The translations under genes and the position numbers were made by a program. A DNA stretch of 64,000 nucleotides, from contig CM064424.1 of assembly GCA_032690845.1 (NCBI GenBank), positions 43,971,511-44,035,510 on the forward strand. The letters are read 5' to 3'. This stretch comes from Eleusine coracana subsp. coracana (taxonomy: Eukaryota; Streptophyta; Magnoliopsida; Poales; Poaceae). This document shows positions 35,818 through 47,850 of this stretch, in pieces; position 1 is the first letter of the stretch; each line of letters begins with the position of its first letter. The notes beneath the pieces are model-generated. The model worked only from the letters and a program-made list of their open reading frames with translations, made no database searches and was not told the DNA's origin.

Positions 35818-36713
35818 ATATTCTTGACTCTAACAATGTGATTTAGAAAATGTGCACATCTAAATTATGATTGTTTAATTACCACAAAAATTATAGTTTT
35901 ATGTCAAAACTTGTTTGTTTTTGCTTGTTGATTGATTCTTGATCTCTTGATCAATCTTGTCAAAATATAGTCATAGTTTTTGTATGATTGTTTGATTGGC
36001 TGACCATATGTTGTCAAGGATTCTTTGTGTCCATCAACATCTACTCTTAAAGGCTCCCAATCTTTCCTTGAACCTACCTTTCTGCCCCTGGTGCCTTCTG
36101 CCATAGGACTAATCCAATGACTGTCGGACAAGTCCGACGTCCATCGAACAAATCCGACGGCTCCAGGTATTGAATTTAACCCAGACCGACTTACCCCTTC
36201 GGTCAACCCCTCCTCATTCACCTCCCTCACATTCTCTCTCCTCAAGAACTCCCCCAAAGGCGATTCCAAGGCGATCTCCCACCTCAACCATCCATTGCCA
36301 CAAGATTCAAGGTCAAGAAATCCTCCTCCATCGGAAAAGTCTGATCCCCCATTGATTTGCAAGGTTTTGACCCTTTTCCCTCCTCTCCCTGCCAGGGTTA
36401 GGGTTTCAAGGTAATGCTAGGGTTCAAAAATTTTACCTTGCATGTTTGATCCATTGAGAATGCTTCTAGTTAGTTGTAGGTGGAGTAGATAGAGTTTGGT
36501 ATCTTATGGTAGGTGGATTTGTGAAGGATCTATGTTTTTGGACAAACTACGTGTCATCGGACAAGTCCGACGCATCAGACTTTACTGATGATTATCAGAC
36601 ATGTCTGACAACCTGTAGCTTTTTCAAAAACCTAAGTCCCTCAATGGTTCCCCTTACCCCTATTCCTCTCTTTGACTCCCTCCTAACTTGTTGCTCGCCA
36701 TATTTTCTTCAGC
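35818..36713 (+). other. Spacer between pol and the third ORF of the Sirevirus element
   Basis: Non-coding. It contains the same palindrome family as the LTRs: TGTCGGACAAGTCCGACG at 36122 and CATCGGACAAGTCCGACG at 36557, plus decayed copies to 36612. Confidence 0.7.
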
Positions 36714-38201
36714 ATGTCTGATGTGGAAGCTTCTCCCTTGAGAGAGAAGACGACCACAACAAGTGACGATCAAGGCCAAAGCCAAGCTCTGAAGAGAAGG
36801 AAAGCCATTGCTAAGTGCATTCGTTGCACCACCCTGCGAGCGGCTGATAGACCGAAACCAGAAGAACCTGAGGATCTCATTCGGGTCATGCATCCTCTAG
36901 CTGAAGTGGAGAACTCTGACCGAGATATTGTGGACTACCGTCATGCCTCCATTGAGACTTGCTCTGAGGTAAGGTTGACCAACTTCTATGCTGGTGAGAA
37001 AGAAGCTTCTGATTTCCATTTTCATGCACATTTTCATGCATATTGGTACCGCTCCACCTACCTCCGCATGAAGAATGCAGTTGTTGACATGAAATGGCTG
37101 GATTGGGATCATATGAAGGCAAGGAAGCATCTGCTGCTCAATCAAGTGCTTGCAGCCCTTGAGCATCATGGACTCAAGACATTCCTCACCTTCAACTATT
37201 CTTGGAACAAGGAGATCATAGTTCAGTTTTATTCCACCGTGTACTTTGATGAAGAAAAGTCAATGACCTGGATGACAAATGGCACAAAGTACCCTTGCTC
37301 AATGAATTAGTTTGCCACTATGATTGGACTCAAGCACTCTCGCAAAGAGAAGCACAAGATTCACAGGGGAAACCACATGGATGCTAAGAACATGACGTAT
37401 ATGTATGTGGACCCAGACACCTGCTTCCCTCCTAACTCTAATGGACTAAAACCATTCTTCTCAGTCTTGTTTCGGATTTGCAGGAGCACCTTAGCTCCAA
37501 GGGGAGGCAATTCTAATCGTATCCCTGCTTTTTAGAGGGATATCCTGCATTGGATTCATGGAAATAGCAAGTTTGATGCATTTGCCTATGTCTATCAGAA
37601 GATGTGAGACATCTCAATCTCTCCCAAGCGTGGCTGTGGATACGCTCCTCACATCATGTACATGATTGAGATGGTCTCAGGATTGACTTTCAACACGGAT
37701 ATGAAGCATCTGAGTCTCAAACCTCAGATTCCTTCTAATTGGACTTCTGACACTACATCTGGTCAGTACATTGGTGTAGCTCAGCCTCCATCTTCTGCTA
37801 CATCTCCTCAGGCACCTAGGGCTGCTTCTAGGGGCACTGGATCATCTCGTGTGCCTCCGCCACCTCATGGGAAGAGAAGTGGAATCATGAAGATGTTTAA
37901 ATCTCTCCTTGGAATATGTCGGAACATTAACCAAAGGATGGATGCCATTGAGAGGAATCAGCACGCACTCTTTGATCACTTTGGTATTGAGCCTCCTGCT
38001 CTAGATTCTCCCACAGAAACACCTCATCCTCCTACTTACGCTGATCCGACTGACTCTTTCACTATGGAGGAGATGAACTACTTTGGCTACTATCCTCCGC
38101 CTCCTCAGTTTAGCACCGGAGCTGCCTCTAGTGGCCAGCATGTCCGCTTTGATGATGATGAAGAAGAAGAAAATGAGGAAGAAGAAGATCCCGCTGCTTA
38201 G
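36714..38201 (+). pseudogene. Third (env-position) ORF of the Sirevirus element, three stops in one frame
   Basis: One continuous frame from ATG 36714 (MSDVEASPLREKTTTT) to TAG 38199, broken only by TAG at 37308, TAG at 37533 and TGA at 37605, all without frameshift. About 495 codons. The middle is a globular helical domain (LEHHGLKTFLTFNYSWNKEIIVQFYSTVYFD). A Pro/Ser-rich linker follows, then a helical segment (NINQRMDAIERNQHALFDHFG) and a highly acidic tail (DDDEEEENEEEED). No signal peptide or membrane span is visible, so despite its position there is no support for an envelope role. Sireviruses of grasses often carry an ORF here; its function is unknown. Confidence 0.7.
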
Positions 38202-40292
38202 GCTCTTCGTGAGCGCAAGGGAAAGGCCCCGATCATTGAAGAAGATGAGGATGACGATGATGAAGATTATGATGAGGAGTAGATGTTTCTCCTTACTCGT
38301 GTTTCTGCTTTTCTCCTTTTTGGTGTTTTGATGCCAAAGGGGGAGAAGTAGCTATCTATCTTAGTTGTTTTAGTTTGTGAGTTGTGAGAGTGATGGAGAT
38401 GGTAAAACATTTTATGCTTTCCTAGTGGTTGGATATTTATTTGTGGTTTGTCAACTCTATTTGCTTATTGTAATGGTGCTTTGTTGATTATCCTCATCTT
38501 GTTGCATTTGTATGAAATTACATGTCATTTGCATTTGTTTCTATCTCTCTTGATCAATTGTTGCAAATTAACATGTATGCATAGTGTTAGGGGGAGCTCT
38601 CACACATTTCTTTAAAAATCTGCACTCGTTATCATTGCCTATTTCATCACTCATGCACACTTTAAGGGGGGAGCTCCTCATCTCCTTATCACTAACTAAA
38701 AGGACCGAGTGACCGAGAGGAGGGGAGGGGTGAATCGGGAACTTGCACTATATACCTAATTCGCCAATTCCTAAAAACCGACCACTCAAACAACTCCTAT
38801 AGCAATTCTAGTGGTGATCACACTAGCAAGATAGAAGCCCTATGAAAGGAACAACATCCTAAGCATACTAGTGGATCACTCAAGTCAATACAACCCCTAT
38901 GCAAGCTAGTAATAAAGCAATGCGGAAGCACACCACAAGCTAGCAAGGGAGCCTACTCATGCAATCCTACAAGATAAGGAACTAGTGCACGCGAGCATGA
39001 GTAGTACAACACATACATGGGTAAGCAATCACGTCAATGCAACTCCTATACATGTTAGTGATCAAATACGGAAGCTCAAACACTACTAGCAAGCAAGAGG
39101 CCTATTCATGCAAGTCTACAAGATAATCAACTACAAGATAATCAACTAGAACAGGACAAGCACACAAGCATCATAGTAAGGAGTAGAGTAAGAGATGGCT
39201 CATGATTTTTTCCCGAGGTCTCAGAAGGATGGCGCCTTCCCCTACTCCTTGTTGGACCACTCCCACCGGAGTTCCGGTCCGTCTCACCACCAAGTGGAGT
39301 TCTCGCCCACGAGCCTGTAATCACTCCCGGAGTGAAGACACGGTGTGTATCACCCCTGCTTCCAAAGCACAAGCTCGCCTCCCTCGAGAACTTGCCGGAT
39401 TCCCCGAGCCGACACGGGCGCTCACTACTGACCGTATGGTCCGGTCACTCCCTGATCGGACAGTCCGGTCACTGCAACACAGTGCACCAACGGCTTTGAC
39501 CATTGCTGATTCCTCTGCTGATCGGACCATCCGGTCCGTTTCTCTCTCTAGTCTAGAAACATTTCACGTTGTAGCTTCCTCGCTGCCCAGATTTCTCCAT
39601 AGTGACTGGACCGTCTGGTCACTAGACCGGACCGTCTGGTCTCTATGAGACAGACTCTGGCAATTTCCATGCTTCTTCGCTGTAGCCTCCAGACAAAACC
39701 ACATAGTGACCGTACAGTCCAGTCACCTCTGACCCCTCTGTTTGGTCTCTATGTCCAGAAGCCAAAACTCCTCATCCTTGCTTGACTTCGTTTCATGGCT
39801 TCTCCAAACAACTCCTTGGCTTGTCCACTATCAACTCGTCACCCTGTGATTTCACCGAGCAACCTTGCATATCACCGACTAGACATGACCTAAGAGAATG
39901 ACCTAGACCCCCTTGATAGTCTGGTTTTTCCTATGGACTCAAAGCCCTAACAACTAGACAAGTGTACCAAACACTTGCACCGTAGCTTGTCCTTAGCCTT
40001 GATCCATCTCCATCAAACCCTTGGACTCCATCAAGTTGACAAGCCTCCATGCTTGTGGTCATTGTCATCAATCACCTAGGCCACCGTTGACAATCATCAT
40101 AAGGTAGAAGAGGTTTCCTACACGAACAACACTCGTGTAGATATTAGTCACATTTCATATTTGTCATTCATCACCAAAACATCATACCTTGGGGTGACCT
40201 CAATAGTCATAACCCTTACACAAACCGAACCTTTTTTGTAATTTTTATGAAATTTTAGTTGTATTGTCATCAATCATCAAAAAAGGGGAGAT
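38202..40292 (+). other. 3' region of the Sirevirus element with several polypurine tracts
   Basis: Polypurine tracts: AAAGGGGGAGAAG at about 38336, TTAGGGGGAGC at about 38588, TTAAGGGGGGAGC at about 38662, and the terminal AAAAAAGGGGAG directly before LTR2. Repeated polypurine tracts are a described Sirevirus trait. A solo LTR occupies 38709-40223; the rest is non-coding. Confidence 0.7.
38709..40223 (-). mobile_element. Inverted solo LTR, probably another Sirevirus-type Copia
   Basis: Read on the minus strand, the right end (TTATGACTATTGAGGTC..TTTTGGTGATGAATGACAA) and the left end (CGATTCACCCCTCCCCTCC..) have the start and end character of Sirevirus LTRs. ACCGA at 38704-38708 and 40224-40228 may be the target duplication. 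It carries its own palindromes, GGACCGTCTGGTC, GGACAGTCCGG and GACCGGACCGTCTGGTC types, between 39418 and 39770. Boundaries are tentative, since the terminal TG/CA are not perfect. Confidence 0.55.
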
Positions 40293-43200
40293 TGAAGGTG
40301 CATGTAGTCCCATAATTTTATTTTGGTGATTGACGTCAATACAATTAAGAATGGACTAATCTTTTGATGAGCATGTGTGTAGATAATGGTCCAAAGTTTG
40401 TTGAAATATAATGCATAGAAGAAAAAAAGGAGAAAAGATTATGGCAAAGGGACTTCAAGATAAATATTCAAATTTACTCAAGAATGAAGTTCATGTGTTT
40501 CTATTTTTTAATCTTGAGTATAGGAAAAGATGTACTATTAAGAGGGACACAAAAGTGTGAAGCGAAGGTGAACTAAGTGCTAAAATCTTTTTTCCTAGCC
40601 AAATACACTTTTCTAAAGGTTTTTCATCGGACTTGTCTGACGTGTCGGACAAGTCCATCGGACTCTAGTAGCGTTGCCACTCTGGGCCGTCGGACATGTC
40701 CGATGACCTGAGGAAAGTCCGATGCGTCGGACATCTTCATCGGACTCCAGTACCTCTATCACCCCGTGTCATCGGACTTGTCCAATGACCATCGGACTTG
40801 TCCGATGACCAGGACTTGTTCGAGGCATCGGGTAAGTCCCTCGGACTCCAGTTTCATCACGAACCCTAAATCGTCGGACTTTTTCGATGACTATTGGACT
40901 TGTCCGATACAGATCTGAGAAATACCCCTTCAAACAGCTCTTTTTCTCCATGGGCTATAAATAGGACCCCATCTAGCCCTTTGGCTGGTTGGTCACTCAT
41001 TCCACTCAAAAACACTCTCAAGCTCACTTTGCTCTCCCCAACTCTCCTCCCTTGCTTCCACTCTTGATTTGTGAAGGGATTGAGAGAAGATTGAAGAGCT
41101 CCATCATCTCCAAGCTTCCATTCTCTCGAGCACTTGGTTCATCCTCACTGCCAACAACTCTTGTGTTTGTTACTCTTGGGGATTCATCCCCACAACAGTT
41201 AGAGGTGCCCGTTGAGCTCCCAACTTGTGTGATGACGCCCCAGTAAATTTGTATTGACCCCTCCTTTGTGGAGTTGCTAGTGGAACACCAAGTTTGATCT
41301 TTGTGATCACTTGGAGAGGTTTTGGGTTGAAAGACAACCAGTCCTTTGTGGATCCCTCAACGGAGATGTAGGTTTATTTGTGTAACTGAACCGCCTTACC
41401 ACGGAGACGGCCCCATTCCAAGATCTTTCTCGGGTGACGACATGCGATGTGACGCCCAATAGTATAACACATGATAGAAGAATATACACACAACAAGAAC
41501 ATAGATAAAATATAGAGTTTTACATAAATTTTACTTTAGGTTACAAACCAACATTTTAAAATGTGGAAGCAAAATAGTGATTAAAAGATCCAACAGAAAT
41601 AAATGGTTCGACAGAATAAGTAAGATACAATCGTCCTCTCACGACGATACACATAGGACCTCCAGTCGTGATAGATGTTCTGCCTAAAACACCGTACTAG
41701 CAATCAACATGCTACTCCTCCTCGTTGTCAGTGCAAGGCTCACATTCTATGTTCTAGCAGTCGGGGCGCTGGCCTTCCCAGTGGAACCTCCCACCGCAGT
41801 GGTAGTCTCCACCCTGGTCATATGAAAACCACATAGAGCTACGCCCTGAGTAACTAATTTACTCAGCAAGACTGACCCGACAAAATAGCCATCAACAGCC
41901 GACTCCTAGACATGCATAGGCTAAGGGTAGGGTTGATGTTGCCGAAAGCCAGCCTAAGAGTAGATCCTTAGTTTTCAAGTTTTAGCATCAAGTTAAGTTA
42001 TCATGCAAAATAATAAATTTAGTTTGCACTATAGCTATAACAATCATGGTTGCAACAATTAATAATAATTCCATACAACAATATTGAACCCATTCATCAG
42101 ATTAATGGCTTCCGACACTGTTCTGGAGCAGCAATCAAGTGGTACTCGTTACTATGAGGGGCAGCGACTTGAATCAATTTACATCCTGGAGGAGAGGCCT
42201 GTTTGCACGATCCATATGCGCTTCATGGAAGCCGCATGGAGCAACCTTTCGCATACGGTACTGCAGGGCCTTCTGAGCCTGGCTCCTTCGAGAAGGGTCA
42301 CCCACGCGATGCGTCCCGTACCACCATCCAAGGGTAGATTCCTCCCTCCTCTCATCCCCAATTCCACCTTAAGGAGTAGGGTATCTTCTGTCCAGGCAGT
42401 AGTCATTGCTACATCGATTTACTGGGCCTATAACTCCAGTATGCAAACAGTACGTTCAAACTTGACCTCATAGGACTGGACACGAGGCATAGCCTTAGGT
42501 GACTCGGACGGGGCTACCTCCTTGAAGACAAGTTGTCCTTCCCTTTCCACCTAGTTGCCTGTCCGGTCTTCATTTGTTATACCATTCTAATTTTCTTCCA
42601 TCTGACATCATTCCCAAGTGATAATAGTTCCTGATCTCTGAGTGGTCACCATGCCACTTGATGAATGATTGCCCTAAATTAAGCAGAGCAACTACCGTCC
42701 TGAGGCTACTATCAGGTAATAGGAACCTACTGCAATTCTAGGTCTTCAAACAACTCCTATAAACTTAATCCATAGACAAACCAACATCCCTAACTAGTGA
42801 TAAAACAAAAATGTAAAACTGGTGGGATACACCGGGGCTTGCCTTGAGTATGCTCCTGGTTAGCGGAATCACCACCTAGTCCTTCTGGCTCCTACTCCGG
42901 CCCCACCTCCACGTGGTTCACCTCATGACCTACATGATGCGGATGATGTGATGCATGAGAATAAAGTTTTATTCATGGTACTTCCTCAGCAAATATGTTA
43001 TAACAACAATATTTCATATAGACGTCTACACGGGTGTGCCGATTAGTTCAGTAATATACATATGTACTCGAGGCATAAAGTAAGCGTGTTTAGTGTATTT
43101 TCTTCATGGACTCTAGTAAATAAGAGTGGTAATTTGGTATAGAAGGTACGGGTTGTTGTTCGTTAACATGCTACCCAGCCATTTTACGATTTACCGAATT

Positions 43201-45300
43201 ATCAAGTTTTTAGAAGACAATATTATTTAGCATGGTTCTGGAGGTCACTTGAATATGGGCAATTTTCAGTAAATAGGACATACCAAGAGTGAATTATTGA
43301 CCAATTTGTACTTACATGCAATGAGTCCTAAACTTTAAATAATTAAAACAACACCTAAGGTTAAATAATTAATTAGGGCTAAAATACAGAGAAATAGGAC
43401 TTATGGTGTTACAGGAGGGTCTAACAAATAAAGACATGATTTTTCACCAAGTATTAAGAATTTACCAAACAATATATAATTAGAAGTAAATTTATTAGTG
43501 TCTTTGCCATTTAATTTAGTGTGGGTAAAAATATTGATATGCAGGGAAGTTTAACATTTTGATCAATAGTACATGTCTACTGGAGCCCAGAGAAATTTTT
43601 CTTCCCCCAAAAATTCATATTAAATATTTTACTATGTATTTTACAAGTTCTATCGAATTTCTGGAATTAGTAATCTGAGAAAAATCCCATATATTGCGTG
43701 TGGGCCGCATTCCAGCAGACCCACGGGCCAAAATCCACATAGGGATAGGCTCCTGGGCTGGATTTGGCCCATGTGGGGTGCAGCCCTGAGGCCAGCTTGG
43801 CCGAACCAAGCGCGCGGCGACGGCACCCTCAGCCGCGCGCGATGGCGCGGGCATGGCGGCCGGCTGGGGACACGACGGCGGCAGCATTGCCTGGGAGGCG
43901 GTCAGTGGGTCTCAACGGACATGCGGCACGCGAGAGGAGAGGGAATGGCCCACCAGGCTTGTGCGGCGGTGGCGAGGCTAGGCGACGGCGGTCGGCAGGG
44001 ACGTTCCGAAGAGGTGGCTGCACGGGGGGCTTACGAAGTTAGCTGAAAGGGGACATGGGGTCGAAAGTACCGTGCATGTGAGCGGAAGCGGTTCGAGGCT
44101 CACCAGAGAGGGCGCGCGATGTGGCGGAGCGGCGGTCAGAGGCGGGGAAGGAAGATTCGATTCCGGCCGGCTCGGTGGAGAAGGGTCGGGGAGGCTTCAT
44201 GAGGAGACCAAGGGCGTCGAGGCGGCGCTTGGGGTGTCGTTAACCGGGGCAGAAGGGCGTAGCGGCCGAGCAATGCGGGCAGCTCGGCGGCTCCAATGGT
44301 GGCGGAGTTGAGCGGGAGAGAGAAATGGGGGCGAGGGGAAAATGGGGCATGCCTCTGACCGGGGGAGAGAGGCAAAGGGGATGTCGGAAGGCTGGTGGGG
44401 GCGCCGATCCGCGGCTTCGTGCGCTGCCCGTACGCCAGTGGCCATGCGGTGACCATGGGCAGGGGAGCGAGCGCGGCGATGGTTTGTGCTTCTTTTGGGT
44501 CGCCGACAGGTGGGTCCCACGGGGAGTTTTATTTTCCCTTTATTTTGAATTCCAATAAACTATGGCTAATTAATATTTTTAGTGGATTTAATTGGTGGCA
44601 GATCAATGTGAACCAAAAATATGGGCGAACTCCATATAATGTGTTGGATCTTATAAAAATACTAACTACCATTAGCTCTCAATAAAATTTAAATAGAATT
44701 TTGTGAATAGGGCTGGTTTTTGACCCATTTACCATTTATTTGGGGCATCCATTAATGGAATAAAAACCTGAGGAATTCATAAAAATTCTAATTGATCATG
44801 ACCAACAACATATATTTTTGGTAGGGGTGACCTCTATTGAAAAGTTGGGACTTGTAGTTTAAATGTCATTCAAATTTGCTTGAATCTGGTTTGAATAGGG
44901 CAATTTCAGTTTAACCTTGCCACAAGTTTATTTTCGTGGTGAACCTAACCCTAATTCGGTGGTCTGGGTGTCACACTTTGTGGAGCTGAACTTCGGTGAA
45001 AAATCTCATGTCTCTTGTGTGCTTAATTATTTGTTCTTCATTTACTAGTTCTTGTTCTTAATCTTGCTAGTTAGAGTTTGCTTCATATTTCTTAAATTAA
45101 CTTGTGTAGGTTGCATGCTAGTTCTTCTCCTCATTTTTACAGCTTTCTCTAGCTTGTTATTACTTGTTTCTAGCTTGCCTTGCACTAGTTTAAAGTTTTA
45201 ATCGCTCGATCTACTTTTCTCTCTCGTGCCATCGGACAAGTCATCGGAGTTTCCTCACAATCATCGGACAAGTCTGACACTGCGCATTTAACTTTTATTA
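40293..45300 (+). repeat. 3' LTR of the Sirevirus element, split by a 3.6-kb insertion and truncated
   Basis: 40293-41380 matches LTR1 from TGAAGGTGCATG to the GGATCCCTCAACGGAGA phrase, and 44976-45300 resumes at TTTGTGGAGCTGAACTTCGG. It ends at GCATTTAACTTTTATTA. LTR1 has about 60 further bp, which are lost here where the next element begins. TATAAATA is at 40956-40963. Palindromes at 40626-40910 and 45228-45285 mirror those of LTR1. Confidence 0.85.
41381..44975. mobile_element. 3.6-kb insertion in Sirevirus LTR2, class uncertain
   Basis: Boundaries come from comparison with LTR1, whose uninterrupted site reads CTTCTTTGTGGAGTTGAAC. The insertion begins TGTAACTGAACC and ends GGGTGTCACA, flanked by ATTTG and CTTTG (one mismatch). 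TG...CA ends and a 5-bp duplication suggest an LTR-type element. TGTGACGCCC at 41448-41457 is the near-complement of the terminal GGGTGTCACA at 44966-44975, so the core may start there instead. 43680-44560 is strongly GC-rich; the open frames there are compositional. I recognise no gag or pol, so it is either a large solo LTR or a non-autonomous element. Confidence 0.55.
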
Positions 45301-45505
45301 TCTGTTATGGGTTGTGACTGTGAAAAAAGCTGTTATGAGATATCAGCTATAAAAAAGCCAAAAGTCGTTTGGTTGATAAATTATGACTTTTGTAACAACT
45401 GTCAAATGGATCTCACATGTCATCCATATTACTTATCACTCTTCTATTTCTTTCTCTAACTGGCGGGTGGACCCTACTTATCATCTCCTTTTCCCCTAGA
45501 TCTGG

Positions 45506-45560
<55 letters not shown>

Positions 45561-46115
45561 GAGGCCCCGACGGCCGCTACTGCATGTCGTCGTAGCCTGT
45601 CGCACGCATCCCGCCTCCTCCACACGAGCCTGCCATCACCACCGCCCACGCTAGCCCGTCATCGTAGCCTGCCGCACGCGAGCCTGCCTCCTCAGCACGA
45701 GCCTGCTCCGTCGCCAGCTTCGCGCACGCCTGCCATCGGCGCGTCCTCCGCACGAGCCCATCGCTGCCCCTGCCTGCTTTGTGTGCACCTGCTACCAGCG
45801 TCTCCTCCGCACGTGCTCGCCGCAGGCGCCTCCTCCGCTCGAGCCTGGCGTCGTCGCCTCCTCCCAGTTCGGTCTCTGAGAGAAAAAATAGGAAAAAAAG
45901 AAATCGAACCATTACTTCATAACCAGTGGCAGTGAGTAATTTTTGAGACAATTTGAAAGCCACAACTAGGAAAAGCAAGGGAAGAGCTGCTGTGAAAAAT
46001 GAACTAGAGAAAAGCTACTTTTCCCCAAATCACATAGGAGAAAGACACCCCTTTGGTTTAGCTTTTGACTTTTTTAGAAGCAAAAGCACTTAAAAAGCCA
46101 AACCAAACACCCCCC
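45301..46115. mobile_element. Non-autonomous DNA transposon, probably hAT-like
   Basis: The left end contains AAAAAAGCCAAAAGTCGTTTGGTT and the right end AAAAAGCCAAACCAAACACCCCC; the latter reversed begins GGGGGTGTTTGGTTTGGC, a phrase common at ends of grass hAT-like elements. It carries a (TC)25 microsatellite and a GC-rich centre. There is no transposase. Its right end is separated from the flank by the 46116-47850 solo LTR. Confidence 0.4.
45509..45558 (+). repeat. (TC)25 microsatellite
   Basis: Twenty-five uninterrupted TC units. It reads as alternating Ser-Leu in one frame, which is the only basis of the long open frame through 45417-45935. Confidence 0.95.
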
Positions 46116-47850
46116 TGTTGACACCAGAATTTTGCAATTATGTTCATCAAATATATGATCTTGGGCACATGGATATAGAGGTGTTTGAGACTTGAAACAT
46201 TGATATTTTCATAGGATATCAACTCTATTTTCCAGTAAAACAAATGGCACATTATTTGGATACTTTCACAAGGAGTTATGACAGTTTCGGTACATGTTGT
46301 ACAGGTTGTCAAGATGATACGCGGGTTAGGTTGAAGATGGGAAACAACACACTTACCTAACATGATTGAGGCATATCTATGGGTTTCCAAACCACCAGAA
46401 GCTTTCCTTTTCACGTTCTTAATTGATTCAAGGCATTCGGGACGTGATGCTTGGATAGAAGGAAAGTTATAGTTGAATTCGGATTGATTTCATGACAGCT
46501 TGACAGACCGGCAGTAAAAAGGCCATATCTCCCTCATCTGGAGTCCGTTTTGGATGCATGAGTATGCATTGGAAAGCTTATTTGATGGCCCATGTGTGTG
46601 TACAGGTTCCAGCCTCTGTTTCCTTTGACACGGGTCAAAATATTCTAGAGGACCGAAGGATAGGATATTTAGGGTTTGTTTTCAGAGTCTTTCCTTGTAC
46701 GACAAGTCCATTCGTCCCTATAAATATAAAGGGCAGTGGCAATTGTAAAATCTGTCTCTAGATCAATATACAACTTCGGCACATCGCCAACCCTGTAAAC
46801 AGTTCAATCCCGATGGGTTCTTCATTTGGAGCGGGCTCTCCGTGATAGATGTAACCGGCGCGTTCGTCGTCATGAAGCAAGCATTAGTTCGACCTCGGTG
46901 ATATGGCAGAGGACTCGCCATTCCGGTGATCGCGGTGACCTATCCAGTACTGTCTGGGCGCAGACCGATCTTCTGGTTAGTTCATCATGATTGCTAGTTA
47001 TCCGGTATACTAGATCTTTCTAGGTTGTTTTACTATGATTAGCTGCATACTATCTCAGGAAAACTGATCTATCATAGTTAATTCTAGTGATGCAATTCAA
47101 GTTAGATTCAAGAACTATCTCGGCAATTCGAGTCACCTCTGAATAGATTCTTAGCAATTGGATCTAGTATTGCATGGGCGTTTGTTCGTTTCAAGAACTA
47201 TCTCGGCTCAGACCGATCTTCTAGAATATCTAGAACTATCTCGATTACGTCCGATCTTCTACTTGGACAACCAAGCAAGAATGATCTCATCGCAAGGGTC
47301 TGTTCGGGTATCGTCGAGTGTTTAGCCGATGAGTTATCTGGTTACTAGCAGCACCCGATAGATATTCACATGGTTTATTCTTTTATCGGCTCTGGTTCAT
47401 CAACTATTGGTCCATCGGCTTTAGGTATTGCACTAGTCTTATTTGTCTAGCTGATGAATCATCATGTAGTTTATTTATTTATTAGTATTATATCGGCTGA
47501 GTATTGTGATTCTATTAACCGGCCGATATAGTTAAATATTGTAATTAGTCTAGTATTGCATCAGCTAGTAGATTCATGCTATGTATTATCAGTATAAAGC
47601 CGATGCTCAATCATGTAGTTAGCCTACATCGACTCTGTGTCTGGATTGACTTTGTGCCTGCATCAACATAATTTTCATCGACTCTCCGCCTGGAGGCTAT
47701 CGTCCGTCGACTCGTAGGCGCATACCTTGTTAGTTGAATGGTCAAACTGACTGGCACGCAGCGCACCATCTACAGCGTGCCATCAGACCTGCACTAGAGC
47801 TAAGCAGATTTCCCAGGCCTCATGTTTGTACACGGAGGATCACGTCAACA
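46116..47850 (+). mobile_element. Solo LTR (1,735 bp), TSD CCCCC
   Basis: TGTTGACACCAGAATTTTG...GGATCACGTCAACA, with inverted TGTTGAC/GTCAACA ends, flanked by CCCCC on both sides (46111-46115 and 47851-47855). TATAAATA is at 46719-46726, then a leader. Inside 46930-47280 a phrase with AACTATCTCGG and CAGACCGATCTTCT recurs four times. No coding sequence. The family is probably Gypsy by length and TG/CA context, not proven. Confidence 0.8.
46719..46726 (+). promoter_or_regulatory. TATA box of the 46116 solo LTR
   Basis: TATAAATA in CCCTATAAATATAAAGGG, about 600 bp into the LTR, in the plus direction. Confidence 0.55.

Larger units (their letters stand above)
28231..45300 (+). mobile_element. 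Sirevirus-type Copia retrotransposon with third ORF and three later insertions
   Basis: LTR1 28231-30258, PBS 30260, gag, pol in PR-IN-RT-RH order, a third ORF (36714-38201), several polypurine tracts and LTR2 40293-45300. Long LTRs beginning TGAAGGTGCAT, a coiled-coil-rich segment between gag and protease, the extra ORF and repeated polypurine tracts together indicate the Sirevirus (Maximus) lineage. Later insertions are a MITE in LTR1, an inverted solo LTR at 38709-40223 and a 3.6-kb element in LTR2. The last about 60 bp of LTR2 are missing, so no target duplication can be tested. Confidence 0.85.

Noticed and set aside
36714..38201. Calling the third Sirevirus ORF and the extra Athila-like ORF envelope genes
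   Set aside because: Neither shows a signal peptide, transmembrane span or glycoprotein-like cysteine pattern; position alone is not enough.
43615..44685. Cluster of overlapping open frames
   Set aside because: A GC-rich segment inside the LTR2 insertion with frames on both strands and no similarity; compositional.
45417..45978. Open frames of 130-170 codons on both strands
   Set aside because: They owe their length to the (TC)25 repeat and GC-rich filler of a non-autonomous transposon; no domain is recognisable.
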